Source of the DNA: Xenorhabdus ishibashii
GTDB taxonomy: Bacteria > Pseudomonadota > Gammaproteobacteria > Enterobacterales > Enterobacteriaceae
Direction: 5' to 3'
Assembly: GCF_002632755.1 (NCBI RefSeq)
Contig: NZ_NJAK01000002.1
Location: 217,200 to 281,199 of the forward strand
Length of the DNA: 64,000 bases
Position 1 is the first letter of the stretch. Each line of letters begins with the position of its first letter. Positions 1-7,493 of this stretch are shown here, one piece after another. The position numbers and the translations under genes are program-made. The notes beneath the pieces are model-generated. The model saw only the letters and a program-made list of their open reading frames with translations. It searched no databases and had not been told where the DNA came from.

Positions 1-1
1 G

Positions 2-559
2 GGTTTTGCCGGAAATGATACCGATTATTGGCATTCTGATCAGGAATTTAGGATTAACCCTGCTTCAGTTAGCATCTTATATGGTGAGGTCGTGCAATTT
101 AGCGGTGGTAATACATCTTTCGCTTCAACATCAGTAAATCATCTCGCTTTTACCCCTGATGAAGTGTCAGTACTGAGTAACTTATATTCTACTCGTCAGC
201 CTGCTTCTTCACATGACAATGTACCCCATATTACCGTTGCCCATCCTGTCATTCTTGAAAATGTGCAAACGAAAAAACGTTATGTTTATGTCAGTGAAAA
301 TACTATCGCATTTTTCCGCGATGAAGAAGTTTTACCAAACTCTGACATCCTCAAAAAATCCATTTTAGATAAGATTTTATCACCAGAAAATATTTATTCA
401 CATCAATGGGAAGAAGGTGATTTGTTGCTATATGACAATAGCCAGCTTTTACACCGCCGTGAATGTTTTACCGGAAATAGATTTATCAAGGGATTAAAAA
501 TATATCCTGATGCATCGTACCAACCTGAAATACCGGGTTGGATTGTTGGGGGAAATTGA
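2..559 (+). CDS. TauD/TfdA-type Fe(II)/2-oxoglutarate dioxygenase, 5' end outside window
   Basis: The reading frame is open from base 2, so the N-terminal part lies outside the window. Near the start it reads YWHSDQEF, the H-x-D iron-binding pair of TauD/TfdA-type dioxygenases. Near the end it reads LLHRRECFTGNRF, which supplies the distal iron-binding His and the Arg that holds 2-oxoglutarate. Such enzymes hydroxylate, desaturate or cleave small molecules using O2; the substrate here cannot be read. The stop codon lies one base before the start of the next gene and the strand is the same, so the two are probably co-translated with the radical SAM genes that follow. The GTG at 92 is internal, because the H-x-D motif precedes it. 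Confidence 0.8.
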   Translation, partial: GFAGNDTDYWHSDQEFRINPASVSILYGEVVQFSGGNTSFASTSVNHLAFTPDEVSVLSNLYSTRQPASSHDNVPHITVAHPVILENVQTKKRYVYVSENTIAFFRDEEVLPNSDILKKSILDKILSPENIYSHQWEEGDLLLYDNSQLLHRRECFTGNRFIKGLKIYPDASYQPEIPGWIVGGN

Positions 560-560
560 T

Positions 561-1559
561 ATGAACCTTACTAAAGAACAAGAGAAATCTATTACTCAAT
601 TGGTCAGAAACAGTAATAGAAAATATACTCAAGGGCGCGAGCTAAGTCCGGCTGAACCTATGTTAATCAGAGCGGGAATCGCTGGTGATTTGCCATTTAA
701 TAGCTTAACTACGGATGTGGTAACTGGTTGTTTGCCAGAAAGTATGGCTTGTTATGGAATGTGTTTTTCCGCCATTTCGAGCTGGGAAAATGGTATCGAC
801 TTTGGTAAACGAGTCAATAATTATTTGGATGAAGATATCTTCTCCTGTGATCTAAGAGCATTACCTGATTCGCAAAAATACATCAGATGTGGATGGAATA
901 GTGATCCTTCGTGGAATTGGCCATTATCGACACGAATGGCTGAATTAGCACGGAAAGAAGGGGTGTTAATGATCTTTATCACCAAATCCTTTAAAAAAAT
1001 GACTGATGAGATTGCACAACGTCTAGTTGCTGTTAAGGCCGAGATGAGAGTTTCTGTCAGTGCGCTAGATACCAATGAGCAATTACAGAAACGACTCGAC
1101 TTTATTGAATATTATCGCAATACAGGCGGGATAGTTATTCCAATTGTATTAACAGCATTTTTTAAAGATCTCACACTAATGGAACGACAGAAAAATATTG
1201 TCGATTGGATGGTCATTCATGACTATCCAGCCGCTGAAAACAGCCTGAGATTTCCAGAGGATGCTAAAATTTCTGAGCTTATTGAGCCTAGTATGGTCAG
1301 GCCATTGGATAAAGGAGACCAATTTTGGAGTGGACGTTTATACCCAGATCAACTCGTCTTTCCTACCACAACTACTGTCCCGGAGGACTATCGAGGGATT
1401 AATAGTAGTTATCTTTCCGAACTGGATATAGATGAAATTCATCAATTATTTCTTGATCCGGTTAAAACACATCAAGAGGTCATGCAATCTAATTTGCCAC
1501 TGTCTAGTCCCAAAATGTGCGGAGTCTCTGATACGCATCGTCGTGCTAAAAAACATTGA
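561..1559 (+). CDS. DUF5131/spore-lyase-like putative radical SAM protein
   Basis: A 332-residue protein that I do not recognise as a named family member. The ATG at 561 is preferred over an upstream in-frame start because GGGGGAA sits just before it and it directly follows the dioxygenase stop. Residues 55-69 read TGCLPESMACYGMCF, with cysteines 57, 64 and 68 spaced C-x6-C-x3-C. This resembles the TGC...GC..CY iron-sulfur loop of DUF5131/phage Gp37-Gp68 and spore-photoproduct-lyase-like proteins. Further on, FITKSFKKM (about 139-147) and RVSVSALDTNEQLQKRLDF (about 163-181) match the 'TKRP' and 'vSvE...R' strands of those proteins. The spacing is not the canonical C-x3-C-x2-C, so SAM radical chemistry is inferred. 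It lies between a dioxygenase and an RlmN-like enzyme. Confidence 0.6.
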   Translation: MNLTKEQEKSITQLVRNSNRKYTQGRELSPAEPMLIRAGIAGDLPFNSLTTDVVTGCLPESMACYGMCFSAISSWENGIDFGKRVNNYLDEDIFSCDLRALPDSQKYIRCGWNSDPSWNWPLSTRMAELARKEGVLMIFITKSFKKMTDEIAQRLVAVKAEMRVSVSALDTNEQLQKRLDFIEYYRNTGGIVIPIVLTAFFKDLTLMERQKNIVDWMVIHDYPAAENSLRFPEDAKISELIEPSMVRPLDKGDQFWSGRLYPDQLVFPTTTTVPEDYRGINSSYLSELDIDEIHQLFLDPVKTHQEVMQSNLPLSSPKMCGVSDTHRRAKKH

Positions 1560-1571
1560 GAAGGTGTAAAA

Positions 1572-2456
1572 ATGAAAATCAGCGAAATAGTAGAGTCAGA
1601 AAATGGCTCCAAGAAATATTTGCTATCAGCAAATGACTTCGATTTAAGAAAAAGTGTTGAATCAACTTTCTTTATTCATACAGATCAACATTTGCCTTAT
1701 CTCTGTATATCTAGTCAATACGGTTGTGCTGTTGGTTGTGTGTTTTGTGAAACAGGTAGGCAACAACCGCTGGGAAATATGACAACAGAACAAATAGTAG
1801 ATCAGGTTTTGTTATGTAATGAACATTTATTGCATTCAGGTGCTTTAGGTGATAACCAAAGGCTTAACACGATATTATTTGCTGGAATGGGTGAGCCAAT
1901 GTTGAATTTAAAAGAGATCAACGGCGCAATAAGCGAGTTCAAAAAACAAACATTAGCAAATAGGGTGACACTGACAACAGTGGGTATTCGTCACGCTGGA
2001 GATAAAATTTATGATCTTCCGCTTGATATGATTTCTATTTCTCTTCATGCCACGACAGACGAACAACGCAATATGCTGATCCCATCAAAAGCGAAATTTG
2101 GTATCAAAGATCTTCTTGGTCATTTTTCAGAGTATCATCACCGTACAGGTGTTCCTGTTATTGTTAATTATCTAATGTTAAAAGGAATAAATGATTCCCA
2201 AGAGGATTTAGCACGATTAAAAGATTTAGTGGACAAAGACACGTTCATTATCAAGTTAAAGTACTTAAATGAAGTTAGTGATATCAATGGAATAACATTG
2301 AATCCTTCAGACAAGATGCCGTCTTTTGCCAAAGCACTTATCGAAGCAGGTTTTCAGTGCATATCAGATAAAAGTGATGGCACAGAAATTTTCGGGGGTT
2401 GCGGACAACTAAAATCTCAGGTTAGAGATATTCGCAATAAATATCGAATTATGTAA
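1572..2456 (+). CDS. short RlmN/Cfr-like radical SAM methyltransferase
   Basis: A 294-residue radical SAM enzyme. Cys52, 56 and 59 form the C-x3-C-x2-C cluster motif. Cys45, seven residues before it, corresponds to the catalytic Cys118 of E. coli RlmN. GMGEPMLN is the family's SAM-binding motif. Cys277 in GGCGQL matches the methyl-carrying Cys355. All residues needed for RlmN/Cfr-type methyl transfer to an sp2 carbon are therefore present. The family is normally about 350-390 residues; here only some 44 residues precede the first cysteine, so most of the N-terminal RNA-contacting domain is missing. The target may thus be something other than 23S rRNA A2503. It starts 12 bases after the previous stop, with AAGGTG as the ribosome site. 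It is clearly not the housekeeping rlmN. Confidence 0.82.
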   Translation: MKISEIVESENGSKKYLLSANDFDLRKSVESTFFIHTDQHLPYLCISSQYGCAVGCVFCETGRQQPLGNMTTEQIVDQVLLCNEHLLHSGALGDNQRLNTILFAGMGEPMLNLKEINGAISEFKKQTLANRVTLTTVGIRHAGDKIYDLPLDMISISLHATTDEQRNMLIPSKAKFGIKDLLGHFSEYHHRTGVPVIVNYLMLKGINDSQEDLARLKDLVDKDTFIIKLKYLNEVSDINGITLNPSDKMPSFAKALIEAGFQCISDKSDGTEIFGGCGQLKSQVRDIRNKYRIM

Positions 2457-2503
2457 TGTGCCATTATTACGTCATAATCTGTATCAGTTTGAGTTTATAG
2501 GAT

Positions 2504-2568
2504 GGACGCTCCACATCAAATATCAATTTCGCCTAAAATGGTGATATTTGTTAACGGCAGGAGCGTCC
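2504..2568. terminator. long two-part hairpin between convergent genes
   Basis: GGACGCTCC (2504-2512) pairs with GGAGCGTCC (2560-2568), and inside it CAAATATCA (2517-2525) pairs with TGATATTTG (2542-2550). Both arms are perfect 9-mers on one axis, giving a roughly 65-base stem-loop with an internal bulge. It lies between the end of the RlmN-like gene and the end of the convergent methyltransferase, so a transcript-end structure is likely. It has no T-run and is larger than a typical terminator, so a small repeat element is also possible. Confidence 0.5.
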
Positions 2569-2599
2569 GTCGCAATAAGTTAATAATTTCGTCTTTGCT

Positions 2600-3379
2600 T
2601 CATTTTATCCCTGTCCATATCGTCCAGAAATCTTTCTCAGCAATATCCGTTTCAGTACCCAGCAATTTTTCAATGTGCCTGATTAGATGAGCTATTTTTT
2701 CATCACTTAATTCATGCAAAATAGATCGGCCCTTGCGCGCCTGAAAATCTGCCGCTAACTGTAAAAAATTTTTATAGGTAGTGCGTTTTTCCAAAAGAGA
2801 AAATACCTTCACTTGTTTAAAACCAACAGATTGTAATCCACCGATCACTTCAACATTGTCTGGCCTGCGTTGATTTTCAAAATCTTGTAGGTGAGGATAA
2901 AGATCAAAGATATAACCACGAATATGTTCAGGTGATCCAGGGCGTTGGATATCTTGCAACGTTCTGTCCTGCAAAATATACATTCCACCAGAGCGTAATA
3001 AGCGATAGGCTTCAGCAAAACAAGTATTCCTATTTTCTTGACTGATATGATGGATAAGTGCTCTTTCAAAGATAATATCCTGACTGTTATCAGGTAAACC
3101 AGTGCAAAGAGCATCACCTTGTTTGAAAACGATATTTAGCAAACCTTGAGTATTTTCCGCTGCATCAGCCAGCATCTGCTGAGAAAAGTCAACGCAAGTC
3201 ACCTTTCTGGCTCCCATTTTCAGCCATGCCAAAGAATAAATACCTCCACCACAACCAATATCCGCGATCTCCTTATCGCGTGGATCCACCAGCTTCTGCA
3301 TTAAATCGAACCATTCTTGTTGGGCTTCACGACCAAGGTAAGTGTGTCTATTTTCTTGGGCATTAAAATTGATTGGCAT
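2600..3379 (-). CDS. class I SAM-dependent methyltransferase
   Basis: A 259-residue soluble protein. IADIGCGGGIYSLA is motif I of class I methyltransferases (SAM binding), followed by the acidic VTCVDFS strand. The FERALIHHISQ and LLRSGGMYILQD segments match motifs around the later beta strands of UbiE-like small-molecule methyltransferases. The substrate is unknown. The ATG at 3379 has AAGGG 10 bases upstream. It is convergent to the dioxygenase/radical SAM cassette and 45 bases from the LysE-type exporter gene on the same strand, so it could be transcribed with that exporter. Confidence 0.75.
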   Translation of the reverse strand: MPINFNAQENRHTYLGREAQQEWFDLMQKLVDPRDKEIADIGCGGGIYSLAWLKMGARKVTCVDFSQQMLADAAENTQGLLNIVFKQGDALCTGLPDNSQDIIFERALIHHISQENRNTCFAEAYRLLRSGGMYILQDRTLQDIQRPGSPEHIRGYIFDLYPHLQDFENQRRPDNVEVIGGLQSVGFKQVKVFSLLEKRTTYKNFLQLAADFQARKGRSILHELSDEKIAHLIRHIEKLLGTETDIAEKDFWTIWTGIK

Positions 3380-3424
3380 AATAGTTATCCCTTATGATTG
3401 TTTTTATTGAATTTCTGTAACTTA

Positions 3425-4039
3425 TTAATTGGTAATAGGGATTACACCTAAAGAAACACCTAATCCCATTAAAATGATGCCAATGATACGATTGAGTATG
3501 GTTTGCTTTTCCAACATTGTGGCTCTAAGTTTATGGTGAGAAAAGAAAGTTGCTACTCCAATAAACCAAATAAGATGCATAAGAGACATAAAGATCCCAT
3601 AACCAATTTGTAATTCAATATCAGTTGATGGTGAAACAATTTGAGTAAATATACTGACAACAAAAAGTGTGGTTTTTGGATTTAATACATTAGTTAGAAA
3701 ACCCGTTCTAAAAGAAGCCATTGAGATATCTTTGCTTGAGTTAACATCAATATAAACTTCTGTTTTTGATATGAGAGTTTTGTAGCCAATATAGATCAGG
3801 TAAACCGCCCCTGCAATTTTTATAGTAAGCAAGATGCTGGGGGAGTGAGCAATCAAAATACCAATACCCAGAATGGAATAAGCAACATGCACCAAGACTC
3901 CTGACGCTATCCCGAACGCCGCTATTATGCCCACTCGTCGGCCATAAAGATAACTGTTACGAGTAATCATCGCAAAATCAGCTCCAGGACTGATAACAGC
4001 AAGAATGGTAATAACGGCTATAGTAATTAACTCTGTCAT
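3425..4039 (-). CDS. LysE/RhtB-family amino-acid exporter
   Basis: A 204-residue inner-membrane protein with about six hydrophobic segments. The N-terminal AVISPGADFAMITRNS and the following YGRRVGIIAAFGIASG match the conserved start of LysE/RhtB exporters, as does the 204-residue length. The family exports amino acids or their derivatives. An AGAGGA ribosome site precedes the ATG at 4039. It is divergent from a LysR gene 140 bases away, the usual arrangement in which the LysR protein controls the exporter. The substrate cannot be told from sequence. Confidence 0.85.
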   Translation of the reverse strand: MTELITIAVITILAVISPGADFAMITRNSYLYGRRVGIIAAFGIASGVLVHVAYSILGIGILIAHSPSILLTIKIAGAVYLIYIGYKTLISKTEVYIDVNSSKDISMASFRTGFLTNVLNPKTTLFVVSIFTQIVSPSTDIELQIGYGIFMSLMHLIWFIGVATFFSHHKLRATMLEKQTILNRIIGIILMGLGVSLGVIPITN

Positions 4040-4179
4040 TATGTCCTCTAATCATCACTTGTCATATTTTACTAACTTATTCTGTTGATTTTTTTGACTA
4101 AAGAATAACGATTAATTTACGCTAGAATGATTGAGAAAAAATCAACGATAATACGCAGAACTACTCAGAAAGGAGAGTA

Positions 4180-5076
4180 ATGAAAAATCTTCCTTCATTA
4201 AATGCACTACGGGTATTTGAAACAGCAGCCCGTTACCAAAATTTAGTCAAAGCGTCGGAAGAATTATTCGTAACACAGGGCGCTGTAAGTCGTCAGATCC
4301 GACAATTAGAAACGGCTTTAGGGGTAATATTGTTTGAACGGAGAAATAGGGGGATCTTTTTAACGCCGGCAGGAGAAAAACTCAAACAAGCTTGCCAACA
4401 AGCATTTGGATTACTGACATTGACAATTGATGATCTTCAACAAACTTCACAATTAACACCATTAGTTGTTTCATGTGAACCCACGATTATGATGAAATGG
4501 CTCATTCCCAAGCTAATGGAATTTAAAGCAAATAATCCTGATATCGAAATTCATTTAGTCTCTGGCGGTGGCAATATCGATTTTTCACGCAGTTCAGTAA
4601 ATTTAGCCATTCGTCGCAATGATTTTCTTTGGGATAAAAGCTACGTTGCTGAACAATTGGCAAGAGAATGGATAGGCCCGATTTGTTTACCTAACGCAGA
4701 GGATCATGTTATCACACACCAGCCACTTACTATATTACATACCCGTACTCGTCCTGAAGCATGGAATGATTGGATGTCAGGCGTTAAGCAAATTATCCAA
4801 AAACAGCATGAGCTCTGGTTTGAACACTTTTATATTCTATTGGAAGCTGTGATGGCTGGACATGGAATTGGAATAAGCTCCATCTATATGATTGAACAAG
4901 AATTAAGTGATAAGAGAATAAAGGCACCTTATGGTTTTATTCCAGATGGATCTGCCTATTATCTGATATCACCAGAAATTTTCGAAGCCAATGCACCACA
5001 AACTATCTTTCTTGAATGGTTAAAAAAAGCATTCCATGAAACCCAAACCCGACTTGTTGTTAGTGTCTCTGGTTAG
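4180..5076 (+). CDS. LysR-family regulator (GcvA-like)
   Basis: A 298-residue regulator. The N-terminal winged helix includes LNALRVFETAARYQNLVKA and FVTQGAVSRQIRQLE, the LysR DNA-binding signature, followed by a substrate-binding-like effector domain (about 90-295). The start fits the GcvA-type subgroup. AAAGGAGAG lies just before the ATG. It is divergent from the LysE-type exporter, so control of that gene and of itself through the shared 4040-4179 region is likely (inference). Confidence 0.88.
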   Translation: MKNLPSLNALRVFETAARYQNLVKASEELFVTQGAVSRQIRQLETALGVILFERRNRGIFLTPAGEKLKQACQQAFGLLTLTIDDLQQTSQLTPLVVSCEPTIMMKWLIPKLMEFKANNPDIEIHLVSGGGNIDFSRSSVNLAIRRNDFLWDKSYVAEQLAREWIGPICLPNAEDHVITHQPLTILHTRTRPEAWNDWMSGVKQIIQKQHELWFEHFYILLEAVMAGHGIGISSIYMIEQELSDKRIKAPYGFIPDGSAYYLISPEIFEANAPQTIFLEWLKKAFHETQTRLVVSVSG

Positions 5077-5152
5077 CCTATTTAGTCAAGGCAATAAAGC
5101 TAAAGGCTACCATATCCACCTGATTTATTGACGGTTTTTGTGTTGAGGCGCT

Positions 5153-5267
5153 TTAATTAGGTGACACTGTCACCAATAAATCTTTTAGTGTTAGCCCAAT
5201 TGCCACGATAAAACAGCTTCCCAGCATCATCATAGTTATCGCAGTGCCGTATTGTGATAACAACATA
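5153..5267 (-). pseudogene. severed C-terminus of the MFS transporter at 6161-7252
   Basis: Minus-strand translation gives LLSQYGTAITMMMLGSCF and further hydrophobic residues, ending in a stop at 5153-5155. It has no start of its own. Joining it to the truncated MFS gene across the IS630 element, with one TA kept, restores one continuous frame through IITMLLSQYG. The restored protein would be about 395 residues, the normal size for a 12-helix MFS transporter. It is therefore the last transmembrane segment of that gene, displaced by the insertion. Confidence 0.85.
5160..5174. repeat. 15-bp perfect palindrome, GTGACA-N-TGTCAC type
   Basis: GGTGACACTGTCACC reads the same on both strands apart from its central base. 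It overlaps the last codons of the disrupted MFS gene. A near-identical palindrome occurs at 61361-61375 at the end of lapB. Function unknown; it may be chance or a protein site. Confidence 0.35.
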
Positions 5268-5328
5268 TAGCTAAATCATATCAATATGACATAATATCTA
5301 AACCTAAGATGACAAGGCATAAAATGAG

Positions 5329-5652
5329 ATGGGCTACAGTTTAGATTTTCGAAAGAGAGTATTGGCATACAAAGACAAGCATTCGTTGACTTTTGAACAA
5401 ACGAGTGCACATTTTGAAGTCTCCATGCGCACCTTGTTCCGGTGGTGCAATCAGATAGAACCTTGCATGACCCGCAATAAACCTGCCACGAAAATCCCTG
5501 ATGCAGTGCTCATGGCGGATGTCCAACACTTTCCCGATGACTATCAATGGGAAAGAGCAAAACGTTTAGGTGTCTCACAATCGGCTATTCATTATGCCTT
5601 GAAACGGCTTCGGATCACCCATAAAAAAAACGTTAAAACACCCTCGCGCTGA
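5329..5652 (+). CDS. IS630 transposase, N-terminal (helix-turn-helix) half
   Basis: 107 residues beginning MGYSLDFRKRVLAYKDKHS, a typical IS630 start, followed by helix-turn-helix segments (LTFEQTSAHFEVSMRTLFRW and later RLGVSQSAIHYALKRL) that bind the element's ends. The frame hits a stop at 5650. The catalytic half continues in another frame, and the switch falls at a run of eight A at 5623-5630. Reading one A fewer joins the halves as KKTLKHPRADLQ. The shift may be programmed, or it may be an inactivating one-base insertion. Confidence 0.85.
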   Translation: MGYSLDFRKRVLAYKDKHSLTFEQTSAHFEVSMRTLFRWCNQIEPCMTRNKPATKIPDAVLMADVQHFPDDYQWERAKRLGVSQSAIHYALKRLRITHKKNVKTPSR

Positions 5653-6166
5653 TCTTCAGGCTCGTCAGGCATTTATCGAGCGCATCAGCGACTATGAGCG
5701 GGCTGGCAGGCCGATTGTGTATTTGGATGAAAGTGGTTTTGCTCAGGCGATGCCACGTCAACATGGCTATTCGGAAAAAGGGTTACGCTGTTTTGGTTCG
5801 CATGACTGGCACGCAAAAGGCCGTATCAACGTCATTGGTGCCATTCTCGAAAATACCTTCGTCACCTTAAGCTTGTTTACCGAGAATATTAATGCCGATG
5901 TTTTTTATGCGTGGATGACACAAGATTTGCTGCCAAAGCTTCCACACGGCGCCGTGATAGTGATGGACAATGCATCTTTCCATAAACGGAATGATACGGC
6001 ACAAGCGATAGCAGACAGCAGATGTCAACTGGAATGGCTTCCCGCTTATAGTCCGGATTTGAACCCAATAGAACACAAATGGGGCGGAGCAAAAGTGATC
6101 AGGAGGCAAAAAAGATGTTCGGTTGATGAGTTGTTTACGGAGCATATTGAATATGTCAGGTTATGA
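5624..6166 (+). CDS. IS630 transposase, catalytic DDE half (shifted frame)
   Basis: The frame downstream of the A8 run carries the DDE nuclease. VYLDESGF holds the first Asp, VIVMDNASFHK the second Asp, and YSPDLNPIEHKW the final Glu of IS630/mariner transposases. It ends at 6166, inside the right end of the element. An internal GTG at 5717 could start translation but would lack the DNA-binding part, so this is given as the second half of a split gene. The three catalytic residues are intact. Confidence 0.82.
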   Translation, partial: KKTLKHPRADLQARQAFIERISDYERAGRPIVYLDESGFAQAMPRQHGYSEKGLRCFGSHDWHAKGRINVIGAILENTFVTLSLFTENINADVFYAWMTQDLLPKLPHGAVIVMDNASFHKRNDTAQAIADSRCQLEWLPAYSPDLNPIEHKWGGAKVIRRQKRCSVDELFTEHIEYVRL

Positions 6167-7252
6167 TGATTCTGCTATAGTAATTATTGGAAGTAAAAAC
6201 AAAATGGTTAGATTGTTCAAACTTTCTGAGATAGCTAATATTTGACCTTTATACTGCTTTGCCCGATTTGCCAAAATCGAAGTGCTTACCGGAGCAGCAA
6301 AGCCAAGTGTAGATCCCCATAACATCAGACAAGCCAGGCTAAAAAGCAAAGACAGGGGCAATAGCATAAATGCAGAACAGGTAATGAAAAGTAAAACTAT
6401 TACCAACAAAAGTGCACATTCAGCTCTGATATTCAGGTACTTCATAAGACTTACGGATAGATTACCCAAACCAAGCCCGATACCAAATGCAGAAACAGAG
6501 ATACCAACCGCCCCTGTTCCCAAATCGTAATGATGTCTTAAAACCTCTCCAGTTAATATAAAAGCAGATACTGCTGTACCATTCCAAAATCCTTTTGCCA
6601 CAAGAGGGCGAATTAAGTTCCTCTGGTATCTAAATTGAAATATTGCCCTTTGGTGAACTGCTTTTAGGTTATAAATCTGATTTGAAAAGTATTTTCTACT
6701 TAAAAATTTTTTGCTTAAAAAATAGAGCAGAAGACAGCCTGTTGCATTCACTAAAAATGGCATCTGCCAATAAAATAACTCTGTTAAAACACCGGCAAAA
6801 ATAGGACCTCCTGAAATTCCGGCTGTCATACCAAGCATGACAATTCCCATCGCCACTGCCTGTTTATTCGGTGGGAATAGTTCTGCGGCCAGCGCAAAAA
6901 TGGTCGGAATCAAAGCGGCAGAAGCAATACCACCAAAAATACGTAACCCAATTGCAATCTCCAAGTTGGGGGCTATCGTTAATGCTAGTCCATCAAGGGA
7001 CAGAAATAGCAAGGATACCAGCAGTAATTTGCGCCGATTTATCCGATCGGACAACCAGCCAAAAATCGGTGCTGCCAGTGCATAGGCAAGGGCATAACCA
7101 GAGACCAGCCAAGTGGTTTTGTCTGTTGTTGTTCTAAACGCATCAGCCAAGGGCTTGAGCATAGGGGACAACATAAATTCTGTCGCACCAATGAAAAATA
7201 CAATAAGTGAAAATATAAGTAATATCATAGATAGAAGAGTACGTGGTGGCAT
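6161..7252 (-). pseudogene. MFS transporter (DHA1 type), truncated by IS630
   Basis: 363 codons beginning MPPRTLLSMILLIFSLIVFF with about eleven hydrophobic segments. FGWLSDRINRRKLLLVS is the conserved loop between helices 2 and 3 of drug:H+ antiporters. The natural sequence runs to IIT; the last five codons come from the IS630 element and end in a stop. The missing 37 residues lie at 5153-5267. AAGGAGG stands before the ATG at 7252. Without helix 12 the product is probably non-functional. Substrate unknown; MFS efflux pumps of this group export drugs or sugars. Confidence 0.85.
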
Positions 7253-7493
7253 ATTTAAGCCTCCTTAGATATAAGAAGTGGGGTTGGTATTTGATAAAAG
7301 TAAGGATTATTAGATATGGCAATTGATCTGCTCTATCAGGATCAGGACAGCAACTTAGCTAAGTTTTATGATCAGTCAGAAGAAATGATTTTTATCGTAA
7401 GCAAAAATCAATGAAAATATGAAGGAAAACTCACTGCTAGTCATTGCCAACAGTGAGTTTCGGTTATCGAAAAAATAGTTAATTTTTTATTAA

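Larger units (their letters stand above)
5268..6177 (+). mobile_element. IS630-family insertion sequence
   Basis: About 910 bp flanked by TA on both sides (5266-5267 and 6178-6179), the target duplicated by IS630 elements. The left end from 5268 begins TAGCTAAATCAT and ends this stretch with TGACAT; the right end read inward on the minus strand begins TAGCAGAATCAT and also reaches TGACAT. These are imperfect terminal inverted repeats of about 25 bp. Inside is a two-frame transposase. The element interrupts an MFS transporter gene, and removing it restores that frame exactly. Confidence 0.88.

Noticed and set aside
92..559. A 155-codon gene starting at GTG 92
   Set aside because: The same frame is open to base 2 and contains the H-x-D motif upstream, so the gene is cut by the window edge.
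2502..2690. A 62-codon frame after the RlmN-like gene as a possible precursor peptide
   Set aside because: It starts inside the large hairpin, overlaps the methyltransferase gene on the other strand and has no ribosome site; probably a shadow.
6837..7137. Plus-strand frames opposite the MFS gene
   Set aside because: Shadow frames without ribosome sites or recognisable domains.
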